In this document: in pieces, positions 46,845 through 57,404 of the stretch
How the letters are laid out: each line of letters opens with the position of its first letter
Position numbering within the stretch: the first letter of the stretch is position 1
Notes under the pieces: generated by a model
Databases searched by the model: none
Told to the model about the DNA's origin: nothing
Seen by the model: the letters and a program-made list of their open reading frames with translations, nothing else
Origin: Hexactinellida sp. DTS-2022
Taxonomy: Eukaryota > Porifera > Hexactinellida
Length of the DNA stretch: 64,000 bases
Assembly (NCBI GenBank): GCA_028753945.1
Contig: JAPNXP010000004.1
Location: forward strand, 2,294,001 to 2,358,000
Reading direction: 5' to 3'
Made by a program: the position numbers and the translations under genes

Positions 46845-47672
46845 TCACAGACATAAAGACAGCAGTTTACAGCTTAAAAGAGGTAGAGGAAATTCCTAAA
46901 AATTATACACATTATCTACCTAGTGTTCAATTTCTAACATGCCAACTTGAGAATTTGCTCCCAACCAAAAACACGTAGAGTTAATGACCTTACAACTATG
47001 GTTCTCGCTCTCAAATGTCAAATTATATCTCCTGCTTGTCATAAATTTCTCAATCACATTAATGTATCATTCTTCCACACCGTACATCACTTCGTCGGCT
47101 CTTCACTAGTATTTAGAATCGACAACGATTTAATAACCTAATCAAGGTTCTCTACACAACAGTTCAATGTTCAAAGATGCCTGCACCTCAACTATTTCCG
47201 ATTACTAAGCAAATTATAATAGATATTAAAAGTGGCGAACTAACATTCGTTTATAATGCACTGATTATTATCCCCTGAATGTCAACATCTTCAAAATATT
47301 TTCTCCCTCAGGCATATTAGATCCTAGCGTCTCTCATCCATCCGATCCAATCCGAGCACTTAATCTCTTGTTTGCTTTTGTCCATAAAATCAAACCATCC
47401 GCAACAATTGGATAAACAGAAGATCCAAGCCACACATTCACCTTTCCAAGATTCCATGACTACTCTTTCAAATAGTGCGTATTTCGAGGATTTACAAGCT
47501 CTATATACGTATAAAGAAGAACAGCGTTCTGTTGACAAGACTTCCCATCGGTAACAGCTAAATCATGTTGGACCTCGAATCTTGAGCGACAGAATTTTGG
47601 GTTGGCATTAAGAATAATTAATGACTTTACTGCAGGGTTGGTAGTTTTTGGCCAAATGTTTAAAACCTGGGG
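46845..47672 (+). pseudogene. THAP/P-element transposase fragment, copy 2
   Basis: Broken plus-strand frames give VQFLTCQLENLLPTKN..RVNDLT and ACHKFLNHINVSFFHTVHHF (the helical region ahead of the P-element core). NYPLNVNIFKIFS-like coding follows at about 47265-47310, then LNLLFAFVHKIKPS at about 47365 and TAKSCWTSNLERQN at about 47560. These line up in order with copies 1, 3 and 4. The first catalytic region (DEVH) is deleted, and several stops are present. It ends where the Harbinger left end begins. Confidence 0.75.
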
Positions 47673-47905
47673 CCTTATTAACTAAAATTCTAAGAATTAT
47701 TCTTAACTTAATTCTAAGTGTATTTCTAAGAATAATTCTAAGAATTCATGTAATATTCTTAGTCTTCATTAAGAATTCTTAACTTGGCTATACTTAACGG
47801 ATTCTAAGATTAATTCTTAGAATTAGCCAATTCTAAGAATTATTCTTAGAATTGGATAATTCTAATAAGAATAATTCTTAGAATTGGCTAATTCTATTTG
47901 ATTTA
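47670..47905. repeat. Putative left end of the Harbinger element
   Basis: Begins GGGGCCTTATTAACTAAAAT and continues as a cluster of TTCTAAGAATTATTCTTAGAATT-type palindromes. GGGCCTTATT is a style of start seen in PIF/Harbinger elements. I did not find the matching right end after 49137. Confidence 0.5.
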
Positions 47906-48030
47906 TTCTTGCTATTGATTGTAATAAAAAATTTATTCCAAGTCATTCGACTCTAATCACTTTTCGAGAAATATATGCACATAATTGAAAATTAAATCTT
48001 TATAGTTGATATACATCATAATGAAATAAA

Positions 48031-49137
48031 TTGCCTCATCCAATCCAAAAGATATTCATTGCATTTCTCATTTGTGTATTATTGTATAAACTCATGGCCT
48101 CGCTTTTTGTTCTTTTGAAGATGAAAATAGGCAGTTTACGTCGCCAGAGAATATTTCGTGACAGGTTAAACCCTCTTGATGCGTACTCAGATGTAGAGTT
48201 TATTGCTCGTTATAGAATCAGAAGAGAAATGTTCTTAGAATTGCATGATAAAATCGAGACTTTCATGTCTCGATATACAAGCCGATCTCATTCAATTTCG
48301 GTGACAACTCAATTAGCGGTCACTCTTCAGTTTCTAGCTACGGGTAGTTTTCAAACTGTGGTTGCATCAGCTCATGGAATTTCCCAGCCTTCTGTGTCAA
48401 ACTGTGTTAGAGGTGTAACAGATGCATTGTGCTCAATTGCGAAAGAGTATATACAGTCTCCAACTCCTGCTAGACAGATGAGTATGCAGCATGGATTTAT
48501 GGAAAAGTTTGGGTTTCCTAAAGTATTAGGTTGCATTGATGGCTCACACATCCCAATTGTTGCACCTACCACCAACGAAGCAATTTATGTCAACCGTAAA
48601 AGTTATCATTCAATTAACGTCCAAGCGATATGTGATGATGTTTTCAAGTTTATTGATGTAGTTGTGAAGTGGCCAGGTAGCACACATGACGCGTTCATAT
48701 GGAGGCAATCAGGAATCAATCAGAAGATCGCCAATAAAGAAATTCCAATTATTGATGGTTGGTTTATCGGCGATAGTGGTTATCCATTACGCCAAATTTT
48801 AATGACTCCATTGCTATCTCCTGTTACACCTCGCGAAAGAAGGTATAACCGTGCTTTCCTGAAGACTCGAAAGACAATTGAATGTACCTTTGGAATATGG
48901 AAGAGCAGATGGAGGTCAATGGACAAGAGTGGTGGCAGTTTGTGTTATAGCCCAGAGAGGGTTTGCAAACTAATATTATCTTCCTTGATACTTCATAATT
49001 TTTGTATTGATAGCGGTCTTCAAATTGATATTGAAAACTTGGAAAGTGACATACCCCACACCGAAACAGACTACACTGAACATTCAGATAATGGGATTTT
49101 AGTTCGAGAAAATATAATTATAAACTATTTCACATGA
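48031..49137 (+). CDS. PIF/Harbinger (HARBI1-like) transposase
   Basis: Intact 368-residue frame without stops. A helix-turn-helix-like region lies at about 107-129 (FQTVVASAHGISQPSVSNCV). The DDE nuclease follows: D170 in LGCIDGSHIPI, D248 in FIGDSGYPLR and E284 in TIECTFGIWKSRW, with KSYHSINVQ and WPGSTHDAF also typical of the family. Length and motifs agree with HARBI1. The first 22 residues are hydrophobic and unlike the family; initiation at the Met of MASLFVLL (residue 22) is plausible. Autonomous Harbinger elements usually also encode a Myb/SANT-like protein needed for nuclear import and DNA binding; none is recognisable next to it. Confidence 0.92.
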   Translation: MPHPIQKIFIAFLICVLLYKLMASLFVLLKMKIGSLRRQRIFRDRLNPLDAYSDVEFIARYRIRREMFLELHDKIETFMSRYTSRSHSISVTTQLAVTLQFLATGSFQTVVASAHGISQPSVSNCVRGVTDALCSIAKEYIQSPTPARQMSMQHGFMEKFGFPKVLGCIDGSHIPIVAPTTNEAIYVNRKSYHSINVQAICDDVFKFIDVVVKWPGSTHDAFIWRQSGINQKIANKEIPIIDGWFIGDSGYPLRQILMTPLLSPVTPRERRYNRAFLKTRKTIECTFGIWKSRWRSMDKSGGSLCYSPERVCKLILSSLILHNFCIDSGLQIDIENLESDIPHTETDYTEHSDNGILVRENIIINYFT

Positions 49138-49339
49138 TATAAGATCTTAAGAAGTTTAATTAATTAACTGAACAGATTAATGAATTAGGCTCTAATTTAC
49201 TTGTAACATAATTCTCTTAACGGTTTATCGTTAACTTCCGTTGCGTTTTAACGAATTAACGATTAACGAAATTTAGTTTTTGATTAACAATGCACACCTA
49301 TGTTCTGACGTCAGCTCTGAAAGCAGTTTCCCGAAGTTG
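49138..49339. other. Non-coding, rich in GTTAAC/AACGATTAACG motifs
   Basis: Several ACGGTTTATCGTTAAC / AACGAATTAACGATTAAC motifs at about 49210-49285; otherwise nothing seen. Expected location of a Harbinger right end, not found. Confidence 0.4.
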
Positions 49340-49745
49340 TGTCTTACGAATAAAGGTGACTTGTTCATATTACAGGAAGTGGGGAATTTACATTAGTTTA
49401 ATCGGGGAGTGAAGTCTACTAAAGTTCAATAATGCATCTCATGTACTCGCAAAGTTTCCGACATTCCAAATTAGTGCTAGAAGCACTTTCCCGCCGTAAT
49501 ATCGTTATAAAATAGTTGTTGTCTTCAAATGTCCCGCGACTGTGATCATATTTCAGAACCTCGGGAATTCAGATTGCTTTAATGCAGGATCAAATGTACA
49601 TAAATACATTCAGTGCATCAAATGCAAACCAAAGTTTTCGACAGTCCATATTAGAGCTACAAGACTTACTCCCAGTAATGTCGTGCTAAAAATGTTATAG
49701 TAGTCAAATGTCGGGGGACAGTATTAATATTCCAGCATCATGGTT
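49340..49745. repeat. Satellite-like family S3, third locus
   Basis: Two to three diverged units of about 150-170 bp (TAATATCGTTATAAAATAGTTGTTG, CAAATGTC, CGGGAATTCAGATTG and similar) follow the block order of the other S3 loci. Confidence 0.55.
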
Positions 49746-49905
49746 ATTAAGATTGATCGAGACCTTCGAAATATAAGGCCATACCACAGAGTATATTTTT
49801 TCTGGACCTTGGATTACTTAATGTCCATTGATAAATAGGTTATTTATATTTATCTCCATAACTAGTAATGATAGACGTCATAATGTGAGTAAAAGAGTAA
49901 AAGTC
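49746..49905. repeat. Diverged relative of the fold-back element at 59127-60193
   Basis: GAGACCTTCGAAATATAAGG, ACCTTGGATTACTTAATGTC and CATTGATAAAT line up in order with the left arm of the 59127-60193 element (GTGACCTTCGATATATAAGG and following). Confidence 0.55.
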
Positions 49906-50057
49906 TTAATCAAACATTTCAATGAAAGTTCACTTTTGTTTTTGTGTGAGAACAATTTGAGAAAATTAGATAAATTTAGGCGGCGTTTACTTTATAATAT
50001 TTGGGTATTAAAATGTGATATTGAGCCCCACTCATCATGCTCACAAAGGTTTGTGGA

Positions 50058-50690
50058 CTAAGTAAAACTCCCATGGGTTTGTGGACTAAATATGCCATCC
50101 CTATAAATGGTTGAACTCCATCTGTCAAGACATCTAGAGATCAAATCAAGAAACCTAAAACACCAATCACCATCCATAAGCGGACTAGAGTATTGATCTT
50201 TCAAGTGTACATGTTTGTAGGGTGCATTTACATTGAATATCTTGCATAATTTGTTGACAATATCTACGAAATATGGAGTTTCATTTTTAAATCCGGAACG
50301 AGAATCATTCTGAATCTTGAGAGCAGCACATGTTGATTCATTGAACTTCCGAAGTGCTATATTTACATTTTGGCGTTCAAAGGTTGTAGGCCAACAGGCC
50401 TTAGAACTTAACCTATGAGCTTGTTTAACGGTAGTGTTCTTCATACTTGTAGATGTGGAACTTCAGGAGCTAGAGTCTTATTATCGGTGTGGAAAAAGTT
50501 TAAATAAACGGACATTCATTGGAAAATTATCTGCAATGAGTACTTCAATGAAGAGACCACAACATTCGATATTTATCATAACAGAAATCACAAACGGATA
50601 AAGTTCATCGGAAGTGGAAAAATTGGAGGGACAAAGTCTCACAACTTGCGACCATTTCTTGAATAAGTTAGATACAATTATACCAAATAA
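50058..50690 (-). pseudogene. THAP/P-element transposase fragment, copy 3
   Basis: Minus strand, right to left: VVRLCPSNFSTSDELYPFVI and LFIEVLIADNFPMNVRLFKL (about 50690-50500), then after an internal deletion QAHRLSSKACWPTTFERQNV and IALRKFNESTCAALKIQND, to a stop at 50058. The open part (50058-50444) is 128 residues. It aligns in order with copies 1 and 4. Confidence 0.8.
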
Positions 50691-50850
50691 TTTATTATTT
50701 GGAGCTTCTAGAGACTATCTTTTCAATAATCTATCTTGCTAAATGGTGTTAAATTATCAGTAACTATGTATATAGTAAACAGGTCTTGAGTACTATTATT
50801 ATAAATCACCTTTGTATGAAATATCTGATGTAACGTGTATTTAATCCATA

Positions 50851-51354
50851 CTAGCGCGCTTCGCTTGATAGGTTGCTTCGCGGCAGAACACAACCACACA
50901 CCAACAGCTTCGCGGTTGGAGGTGGTTTATAATATTGATTATAAAGCGTAAATAGGCCTAATTAGTCAAACTTAACAATGTGAAAATTTAGTGATTGTCA
51001 TCATTCGATAATGAGTAAGCATATTGGAAATCTGGTGTCACCAACGTGTCCGCATCATTAATCTACATGTTCTATTAAATTTTCAGATATTTATCTCTTA
51101 GAGGGCGCGAATTATGTGCGATTAAATGAATTTTTAGGGTCCTCGAAATGTGACAATGACGTCATAACTAGTCGAGGTGTGAGAAATTTTGCATGGAAAT
51201 CTCAACTTGTTGGCGGGTGTCAAAAGTTACCCATATATGCCAAAAATCACATTTGGAAACCGTACACTTTGTTCAATCAACTCGGAACATACAAACAAAT
51301 ATATACACATATATATACACCCACCCACCCAGGCTTGTGTTTTAATAGTATAGA
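50851..51354 (-). mobile_element. Helitron-like non-autonomous element, family 1
   Basis: On the minus strand it starts TCTATACTATTAAAACACAAG (from 51354) and ends AAGCGAAGCGCGCTAG (CTAG at 50851-50854). The length of 504 bp suits the family core shared with 45758-46333, without the 31-bp-arm hairpin. Confidence 0.65.
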
Positions 51355-51612
51355 TAGTCATTCTCCAATACAATACAAGAAGATAATAGACGAAGTAATC
51401 TTGTTGTCGGAAGAATGAGGCTGTCTAATGTTGGAAGAAACTTGTAGCAGGCAGGTGAAATAAAATGTGCTATCAAGCCAATAGTCGAAATATTTTAAAA
51501 GCACAAAATGAAATTATTTTTAAAATTTTAAATTAACTAATAAAATCTAACCTGGTAATCACGTTATACCTCCGTTGGTTCACGGGAACAAGCAAGTTTT
51601 CGAGTTGACAAA

Positions 51613-51924
51613 TTAGGAAATATAGACTGGGAAAATAAGATGCATTGTGAGGTTCTTCAAAAATTCATCTGTGGATAGTGCACTTTCCAAAATAGAAACT
51701 GCTGATCGTAAACTCTCTGATGCTTCTCTGATGTTTTTTAGAACAGTGTCAATTTCTAATACATCAAAATTCGGCCGGAAATCTTGTATATAGTCAAGAA
51801 GATGTTCTATTTGTCGTAGGTTCGTGATTTTGTTAAAAGGGAAATGTACATGCTGTCCGCAACTAATCGCTGAATTGGTTAAATCTGTATTGATCGTTAT
51901 TGTTGATTCAATCTTGACAGACAT
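51613..51924 (-). CDS. Small unrecognised ORF
   Basis: 103-residue frame beginning MSVKIESTITINTD, with an amphipathic, probably helical middle (residues about 55-95). No motif recognised, and no coding relative in the window. Its composition is less biased than that of chance frames nearby, but it may be spurious. Confidence 0.25.
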   Translation of the reverse strand: MSVKIESTITINTDLTNSAISCGQHVHFPFNKITNLRQIEHLLDYIQDFRPNFDVLEIDTVLKNIREASESLRSAVSILESALSTDEFLKNLTMHLIFPVYIS

Positions 51925-52180
51925 TTAGACAATTGAGGCCTGATGATATGTAGTGTATTACATGAAGAATACCAAATTGCCCAATTGAATTCTAAATTTG
52001 TAAGGGATAGTTTTTGTTTGAGGATTTCAAAGGAAAAACGCGTTTTCTCGTTGTTCCTCAATTAGACTTTCCTTGAGGCTCTTAACAAAATAACCTCCTC
52101 CTTTAATTCCCTGTTAAAGCGTTTCGATGTCTCAGTAGTTGATGTGAAATGAGATGGGCAATCTTGGAAAATTACAGGTA

Positions 52181-52432
52181 CAGTAGAAGCTCGCAAACCG
52201 GGGCACTCGCAAACCGGGGCAGTTACTTCCGAATTAGGTTTTATCATATATAAATTCCGCTCTCGAACCGGGGAAAAGCTCGCAAACCGGGGCACGCTTT
52301 TTCATTGATTTGTTACTTTGTTTTCATATTTGTATATTTAGCTTTGTAGATAAGCTCGCAAACCGGGGCACTCTCCCAAAGTGGGGCATATTTCAGAAAC
52401 GCCAAGTTGCCCCGGTTTGCGAGCTTCTACTG
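52181..52432. mobile_element. TA-flanked MITE with AAACCGGGGCA repeats
   Basis: Ends CAGTAGAAGCTCGCAAACC / GGTTTGCGAGCTTCTACTG, with TA at 52179-52180 and 52433-52434. CTCGCAAACCGGGGCA recurs about four times inside. Confidence 0.85.
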
Positions 52433-52833
52433 TACCGCATTAGGACAGTATGTAGGTCTTTCACCTGGTCTTTCAGTGAAAGTCCCATTAGCCTGTTAAA
52501 TTATGTCGACTCTTATTAGGTTCATCCTATTTAACGTTAACTAAATTTGTTAGACCGATAATTAGGACCAATTTTTAATGTCTCAAAATGTGCCAAGTCT
52601 TGCTCGATGAGCAGTAGCTATATATTCTAATGCACTGACATATTTGGTGAAATAAGTGATCTTCTTGACGTTAATATCAGTCCGGTGTGTGAAAGGTCAC
52701 GTTCGGATTGCGCGAAAGTGGCCGGACAGCATAGAACATGGCGAGCCAGTTTTCCCAGGAGGGGAAAACGGTGTTGGACTGTGGCCCAATAAATCAAAGG
52801 ATTTATTGGTCATAATCTGATGCAGCTCCACCA

Positions 52834-53400
52834 TTAATATACATATCGTACTCGCAGCAAATTGAGCGTTGCATTCCCGAAGCGCATTATAGGTTGGAAG
52901 TTGTAACGCATAGAACCAAAGAACGATTTACTTTTCTTTTTAGGGGGTTCTTCTGTTTCTGCCTCGGCAATGAATTCTGGGACTGGAGACGTTGGCTGTG
53001 TTGTTCCACTGTTGGTCTGTGCCAGTGTCTCAAGCCATCCAGGGAGGTCTTTCAACAAATATCGTTTGAACTTCCTGTCCGCAGGGGTTGAGTTAGGGAG
53101 AAAGCTGAGAGATTTGAAATCTGGGTCGAATATTGTGGCTATCCAGTGGAATTATGTTATTGAGCTATATAACTTCTCGTCTAGGTGAGAATGAATATTT
53201 TGTTTCAGCGTTGCGATCTCGAGGCTGTCCAAATATTCGTGGGTGGACATGGCAGAGAGCTTGTAATATGACGGGATTACGAGGCTTATTGTTGGATGCG
53301 TGTTGTACTGTAAGTTCTCCTAACACAATTAAAAACCTCAGTCACATCTCGGATTTGCTCGTTCAGCTCTTTTTCGACGACAAGCCAGAAGAGGTAATTT
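52834..53400 (-). pseudogene. hAT (ZBED-type) transposase fragment
   Basis: Minus-strand frame from about 53330: THPTISLVIPSYYKLSA, then YLDSLEIATLKQNIHSHLDEK, one in-frame TAA near 53160, then FHWIATIFDPDFKSLSFL and the tail GWLETLAQTNSGTT.. with a lysine-rich PPKKKSK segment. This is the ..TxSxVxP..L, L..LDPRFK pattern of ZBED-like hAT transposases just before the dimerisation region. No target duplication or ends are recognisable around it. Confidence 0.6.
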
Positions 53401-54500
53401 AACCCTTTCTGTTAACCTCTCCGAGAGTTTCGTATAGCTCTCGTGGATGCTGTGTCCGCGAAGGTAGATAGACGTCCACGGACGGGTGGTGTTTAATTGA
53501 GACAGGAAATGTTTCTTGTGTTCCTGTAGCTTGAGGGCTTGACATATTTACAGAGAGCTTCGGCCGCTTCTTCATATTTCTTCACCTCTGGAACCTGGGG
53601 GTCTCTTTGTAGGCATCAGTGAAAAATGTGTGCTGGCGGTGTCAAATGAAGTAAATCCTGGGAGAATCGCGCAATCCGAAGACCATGTTGGAGCCTTTGT
53701 TCGTGATAACAGGTGCAGAAAAGCTTATCAGGCCATTCTCCTCTGATATTTGATTGAAATGTCTCAAAATATGGTCGCCTGTATGGGAGTCTGTCCCGAA
53801 GTGTTCCACCGCTAAGAGACAGTGGTTCAGTATGAATTACATGCTGACCCAAATGAGTGCACGTCGAGATAGCTCAATTTACGAAATTGTCCGTACACTA
53901 ATCGGTGGTAAGAGCAATGGATGAGGAACAAATCGGTTCATTTAGAGTATCTCTGAGCTTGGCTTGCATCGTCTTAGCCTTCAATAAGCAATGGCTCTGC
54001 ACTGCATTTCGTCCGAGAAGTGTGCCATCGTTAATTGAAACATCAAATCATCCTCGCTTTGCGTTAGGTCAACAAAAGTCTGTGCTAACTTAGACAGAAC
54101 CTCAGATTCCAAAAGATGGAAGCTCTGAAAACCCAATGCACAGATTGCCACTCAGAATCTTTGATAGCTTCTGAATCCTCTTTGGTTAGCTTGAACTTTT
54201 GCTTTGTAGCTGAGTGAAGGTGCTCGAGGGGCAGACACTGCAGGTCTTTTGGTGTCGTAGCAGGTGCGAATGCCTGCATTTCGAGAAGTGCTAAATACGG
54301 ATTTATAACGAAGACAGGCGCATAGATTATACACTAGAATTTCATCTACACGGATGAGTCTGAAGGTTTTACATACTTCTAACTTGCTTTTGAATTGAAA
54401 ATTAGTTCAACGCGATCGGGAGTTCTCGTTAGGATACGTTCAAGTTCGGGAACAGAAAATATTTCAATTTTGACTTGTTCATTAACAACGAAAGACATCA
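53401..54500 (-). pseudogene. Degenerate coding-like region, unidentified
   Basis: Composition is less AT-rich than the surroundings, and several overlapping minus-strand frames (54085-54279 with KLTKEDSEAIKDSEWQSVHW; 53616-53852) look like a decayed protein gene. A possible start is the Met at about 54499. I cannot assign a family; it could be the upstream part of the hAT gene or a different element. Confidence 0.3.
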
Positions 54501-54869
54501 CGGTAGAATAGTAACTGAATATGGGGATATAATTAAGAAATACTATATAATCTGAAATTAATTAATTAATTTCATTTGGAAACAGGGCAGGCTTTCATTC
54601 AGGCAAAATTTTCGAAGCGGCCTAGATTAAATTTGAGCTCGCTCACACGCTCCTAAAATACTCAATTTGTATTACGTCTATGGGAGCATCTATCGATTTT
54701 CGCGGGCCTAGAAAAATTTCCTTCCAAAATTACGCGCCTAAAGGCGCGTTGCGTACGCATAGATGAAAACCTGAAACAGGGTATTTAATCATAAAATTAT
54801 TAGGGAATCCTTTTATGGCGGTGTTCCGCAACATTTTTGAATGTAGAGGCCAATGTTCTACAGCCCACA

Positions 54870-54984
54870 GCTGTGCCGGCCACATTAAAATTGGCAATTC
54901 CTCCATCACTTAAATACAATCTGGACAAACACACACACACATAAACAAACAAACAACAATCGAGTTATAATAATATAGATTTTA
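54870..54984 (-). mobile_element. Start of a family-2 Helitron-like element, minus strand
   Basis: The reverse complement reads ATCTATATTATTATAACTCG, then TTGTTTGTTTGTTT, then GTTTGTCCAGATTGTATT, the family-2 start. The other end is not identified. Confidence 0.45.
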
Positions 54985-55194
54985 TTGTTCAAAAATGTGG
55001 AGAACCCTAATTAACAAATTACGTGCAATATTATTATATTTTTCAAATAATATGTGTATTTAACAGAGAGTACCATTCCCCGCCCAAATTGATAGACTAG
55101 ACTGAATAGTGACGCAAATATTTCATATTAATTGAAAGGCCTGTTTAGTGAGATTTGGAGACACATGAGATATGGAGTCATTTGTATTAGCATC

Positions 55195-55300
55195 CCATGG
55201 ATATAGTTACGCCGTGAGATTCGGAGTCAATTGTATTAGTTAACCAGGGATTATTGGATACCGTGAGATTTGGAGTCATGAATATGAGAGAGCAAGACTA
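55195..55300. repeat. Ginger1-like left terminal inverted repeat
   Basis: Reverse complement of 62196-62300 with at most a base or two of difference. Carries two GTGAGATTYGGAGTCA motifs; a third, TGAGATATGGAGTCA, lies just outside. Confidence 0.85.
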
Positions 55301-55480
55301 ATTAAGAAATTAGATTCACAGTATCAGTTATGTATGGTTTTGATTTTTTAACGGAATGGTATCAATGTAATAACTAACAAGAATACATAAAAAACTAAAA
55401 ATACTAAAATAATAATAATAAAACACCTAACTCTACATATCTCCATAATTTTCATCTCCTAATGCTGTATTCTTTAGGCA

Positions 55481-56095
55481 ATGGAATATCTCAATAAAAT
55501 GATATGGGATACTTTTGAAGATGGATTTTCCACTAATTTACCTAATTTTGAAATAAACTCAAAGATTTTGGTTATAGATGAGACGTGGCAGCAAGAAAAA
55601 TGCAAATCACTAAAATTACCATTTGAATCGAAATCAGATCAGCCAGTTTACGGGATAGGAGAACCGCTATCCAAATACATGCCAGGGAATACATACACAG
55701 TAATTGGAGATGGCAACTGTTTATTTAGATGTTTTTCAATAATACTAACTTGGAACCAAGATAGTCACCTGAAAATTCGTTCACTTATTGCTAATTTCAT
55801 CGCCAGCAAAGGTACAAGCCAACTAGCATGGTACTTTCTCCAAAAGAAAACAACACCGTGCAAATACATCATGAATGAAAATTCTGTATTTATTGAGGGC
55901 TGTTGGGGTGGGGATGTTGAAATAATTGCGTTTGCATCAATATTGCAAACTGATATTTATGTCGCAAATAATTATTACATAACTAAAGATGGCACCAAAG
56001 GAATACGGTGGAGTTTACTGCGAGCATCTTTTGATATTGAGATAAATCAGCCCTTAATTTACATTACCAACTTTGGAAATCATTCGAGCCTGTAA
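55481..56095 (+). CDS. OTU-family cysteine protease carried by the Ginger1-like element
   Basis: Intact 204-residue frame. The OTU catalytic motif is D77-G-N-C80 in VIGDGNCLFRCFS, and the catalytic histidine is H201 in NFGNHSSL. CWGGDVEIIAFASILQTDIY (141-160) is the characteristic middle block. OTU enzymes are usually deubiquitinases. The protein is small, about the size of the domain plus an N-terminal extension. An acceptor-like TTCTTTAG lies just before the ATG (55473-55480), so an upstream exon is possible. It lies within the element's inverted repeats and converges on the integrase gene, whereas in described Ginger1 elements the OTU domain is part of the transposase polypeptide. Confidence 0.88.
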   Translation: MEYLNKMIWDTFEDGFSTNLPNFEINSKILVIDETWQQEKCKSLKLPFESKSDQPVYGIGEPLSKYMPGNTYTVIGDGNCLFRCFSIILTWNQDSHLKIRSLIANFIASKGTSQLAWYFLQKKTTPCKYIMNENSVFIEGCWGGDVEIIAFASILQTDIYVANNYYITKDGTKGIRWSLLRASFDIEINQPLIYITNFGNHSSL

Positions 56096-56831
56096 AGTCA
56101 ATGATAAACAGCTCTATCTTAACTTATGGCATGAGAGATTAAATTGATATTACGGGTACAAGTATTTGGTGTAATTCTATATAAATCTCAAATACTTACA
56201 ACTCCATATAAAAATTTATCAGCATACTTCGCACATTTATCACCATCTTCGTTATGTAATAAATCTTTTGTCCAGTTCTTATTTCAGATTTCTAAATTGA
56301 AGTGTTTTTTTAAGAATACTAGTTACATGTAACTTAAAACAATCTACTTCAATTTTGGACTATAATAAGATTGTTCATCTGTGTTTGCAAAATAATTGAA
56401 TAATGTATTGGTACCATTAAGGACGTTCTAACATCCACAGCATCTAAGATCCTTAATTGCGACGATATATAGTAGATTGCATAAAAAGTATGGTGCCGGC
56501 AATCTGTTGGGTTACTTGGATATTTACAAAATTGTAGTACATCTATACTACATACATTTATATATACGTAGTTACATTATATATAGTTCGGGATACGAAT
56601 TTGTTATTCCTAAAATCTAAAATTCAATATATATTGATGCTACGATAAAAATTTGAATGTACTAAATGGTAAGGCAAGAGTTCACAACATTTTTGACTTG
56701 AGCAACACATTAGTTTATTAGATTGGATCGAGGGCCGCAACACGATAATAAAATTCCCCAATACTGATAAAAATTAATTTCAAATTGGTACAAAACAGGA
56801 AATTTATCAAACACAAAATTCCAATTAACTA

Positions 56832-57009
56832 CAGTCAACAAGCGTTAATTCGAACTATCTCGGGAAGAAAAAATCTCGTTGAATTAGCAAATGTTCGAAT
56901 TATCGAACGATTTTGTATGGGAAGGCTTCCAAGGGAAAAAATAAATTTGGTCGAATTTGCGAATGTTCGAATTAATGGGTATTCGAATTAACGGTTGTCA
57001 ACTGAACTG
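56832..57009. mobile_element. TA-flanked MITE
   Basis: Ends CAGTCAACAAGCGTTAATTC / GAATTAACGGTTGTCAACTG, with TA at 56830-56831 and 57010-57011. Lies between the two genes of the Ginger1-like element. Confidence 0.75.
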
Positions 57010-57404
57010 TATTATGAATTGAAAGACAAATCACAATTATAACTATTACACTATGTAGTGTCAATTAGAGGACTGAGCGTATTCGTCAGCCACCAATTTT
57101 TAATTTCTACTATACATAGATCCAGCTGGGTAAATATTATATTGCATAATATTATTCAGATGGGCTCATATTTGCTCTGATGGGCCGTATTTGGGGACCC
57201 AGATCAAAACTACCGAGAAATTATAAATCAGACTTTCGTTAATAATCAAGCAACTCGTATCTCAAAATAAAGAAGTCCCTCACCAGTTCATTTTCGCTAG
57301 AATTTTGTAAAAAGTAAAAAAAGTACGTATTGGGTACATATAGATGGAATATGTTGAGATTTCGTGCAATTTAATGAAAATGATAACTAAGTATGTACCT
57401 TGAA

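Noticed and set aside
50880-50930. Bacterial-type terminator (GC-rich hairpin)
   Set aside because: It is the terminal hairpin of a Helitron-like element in a eukaryotic context, and other copies carry it at the same place.
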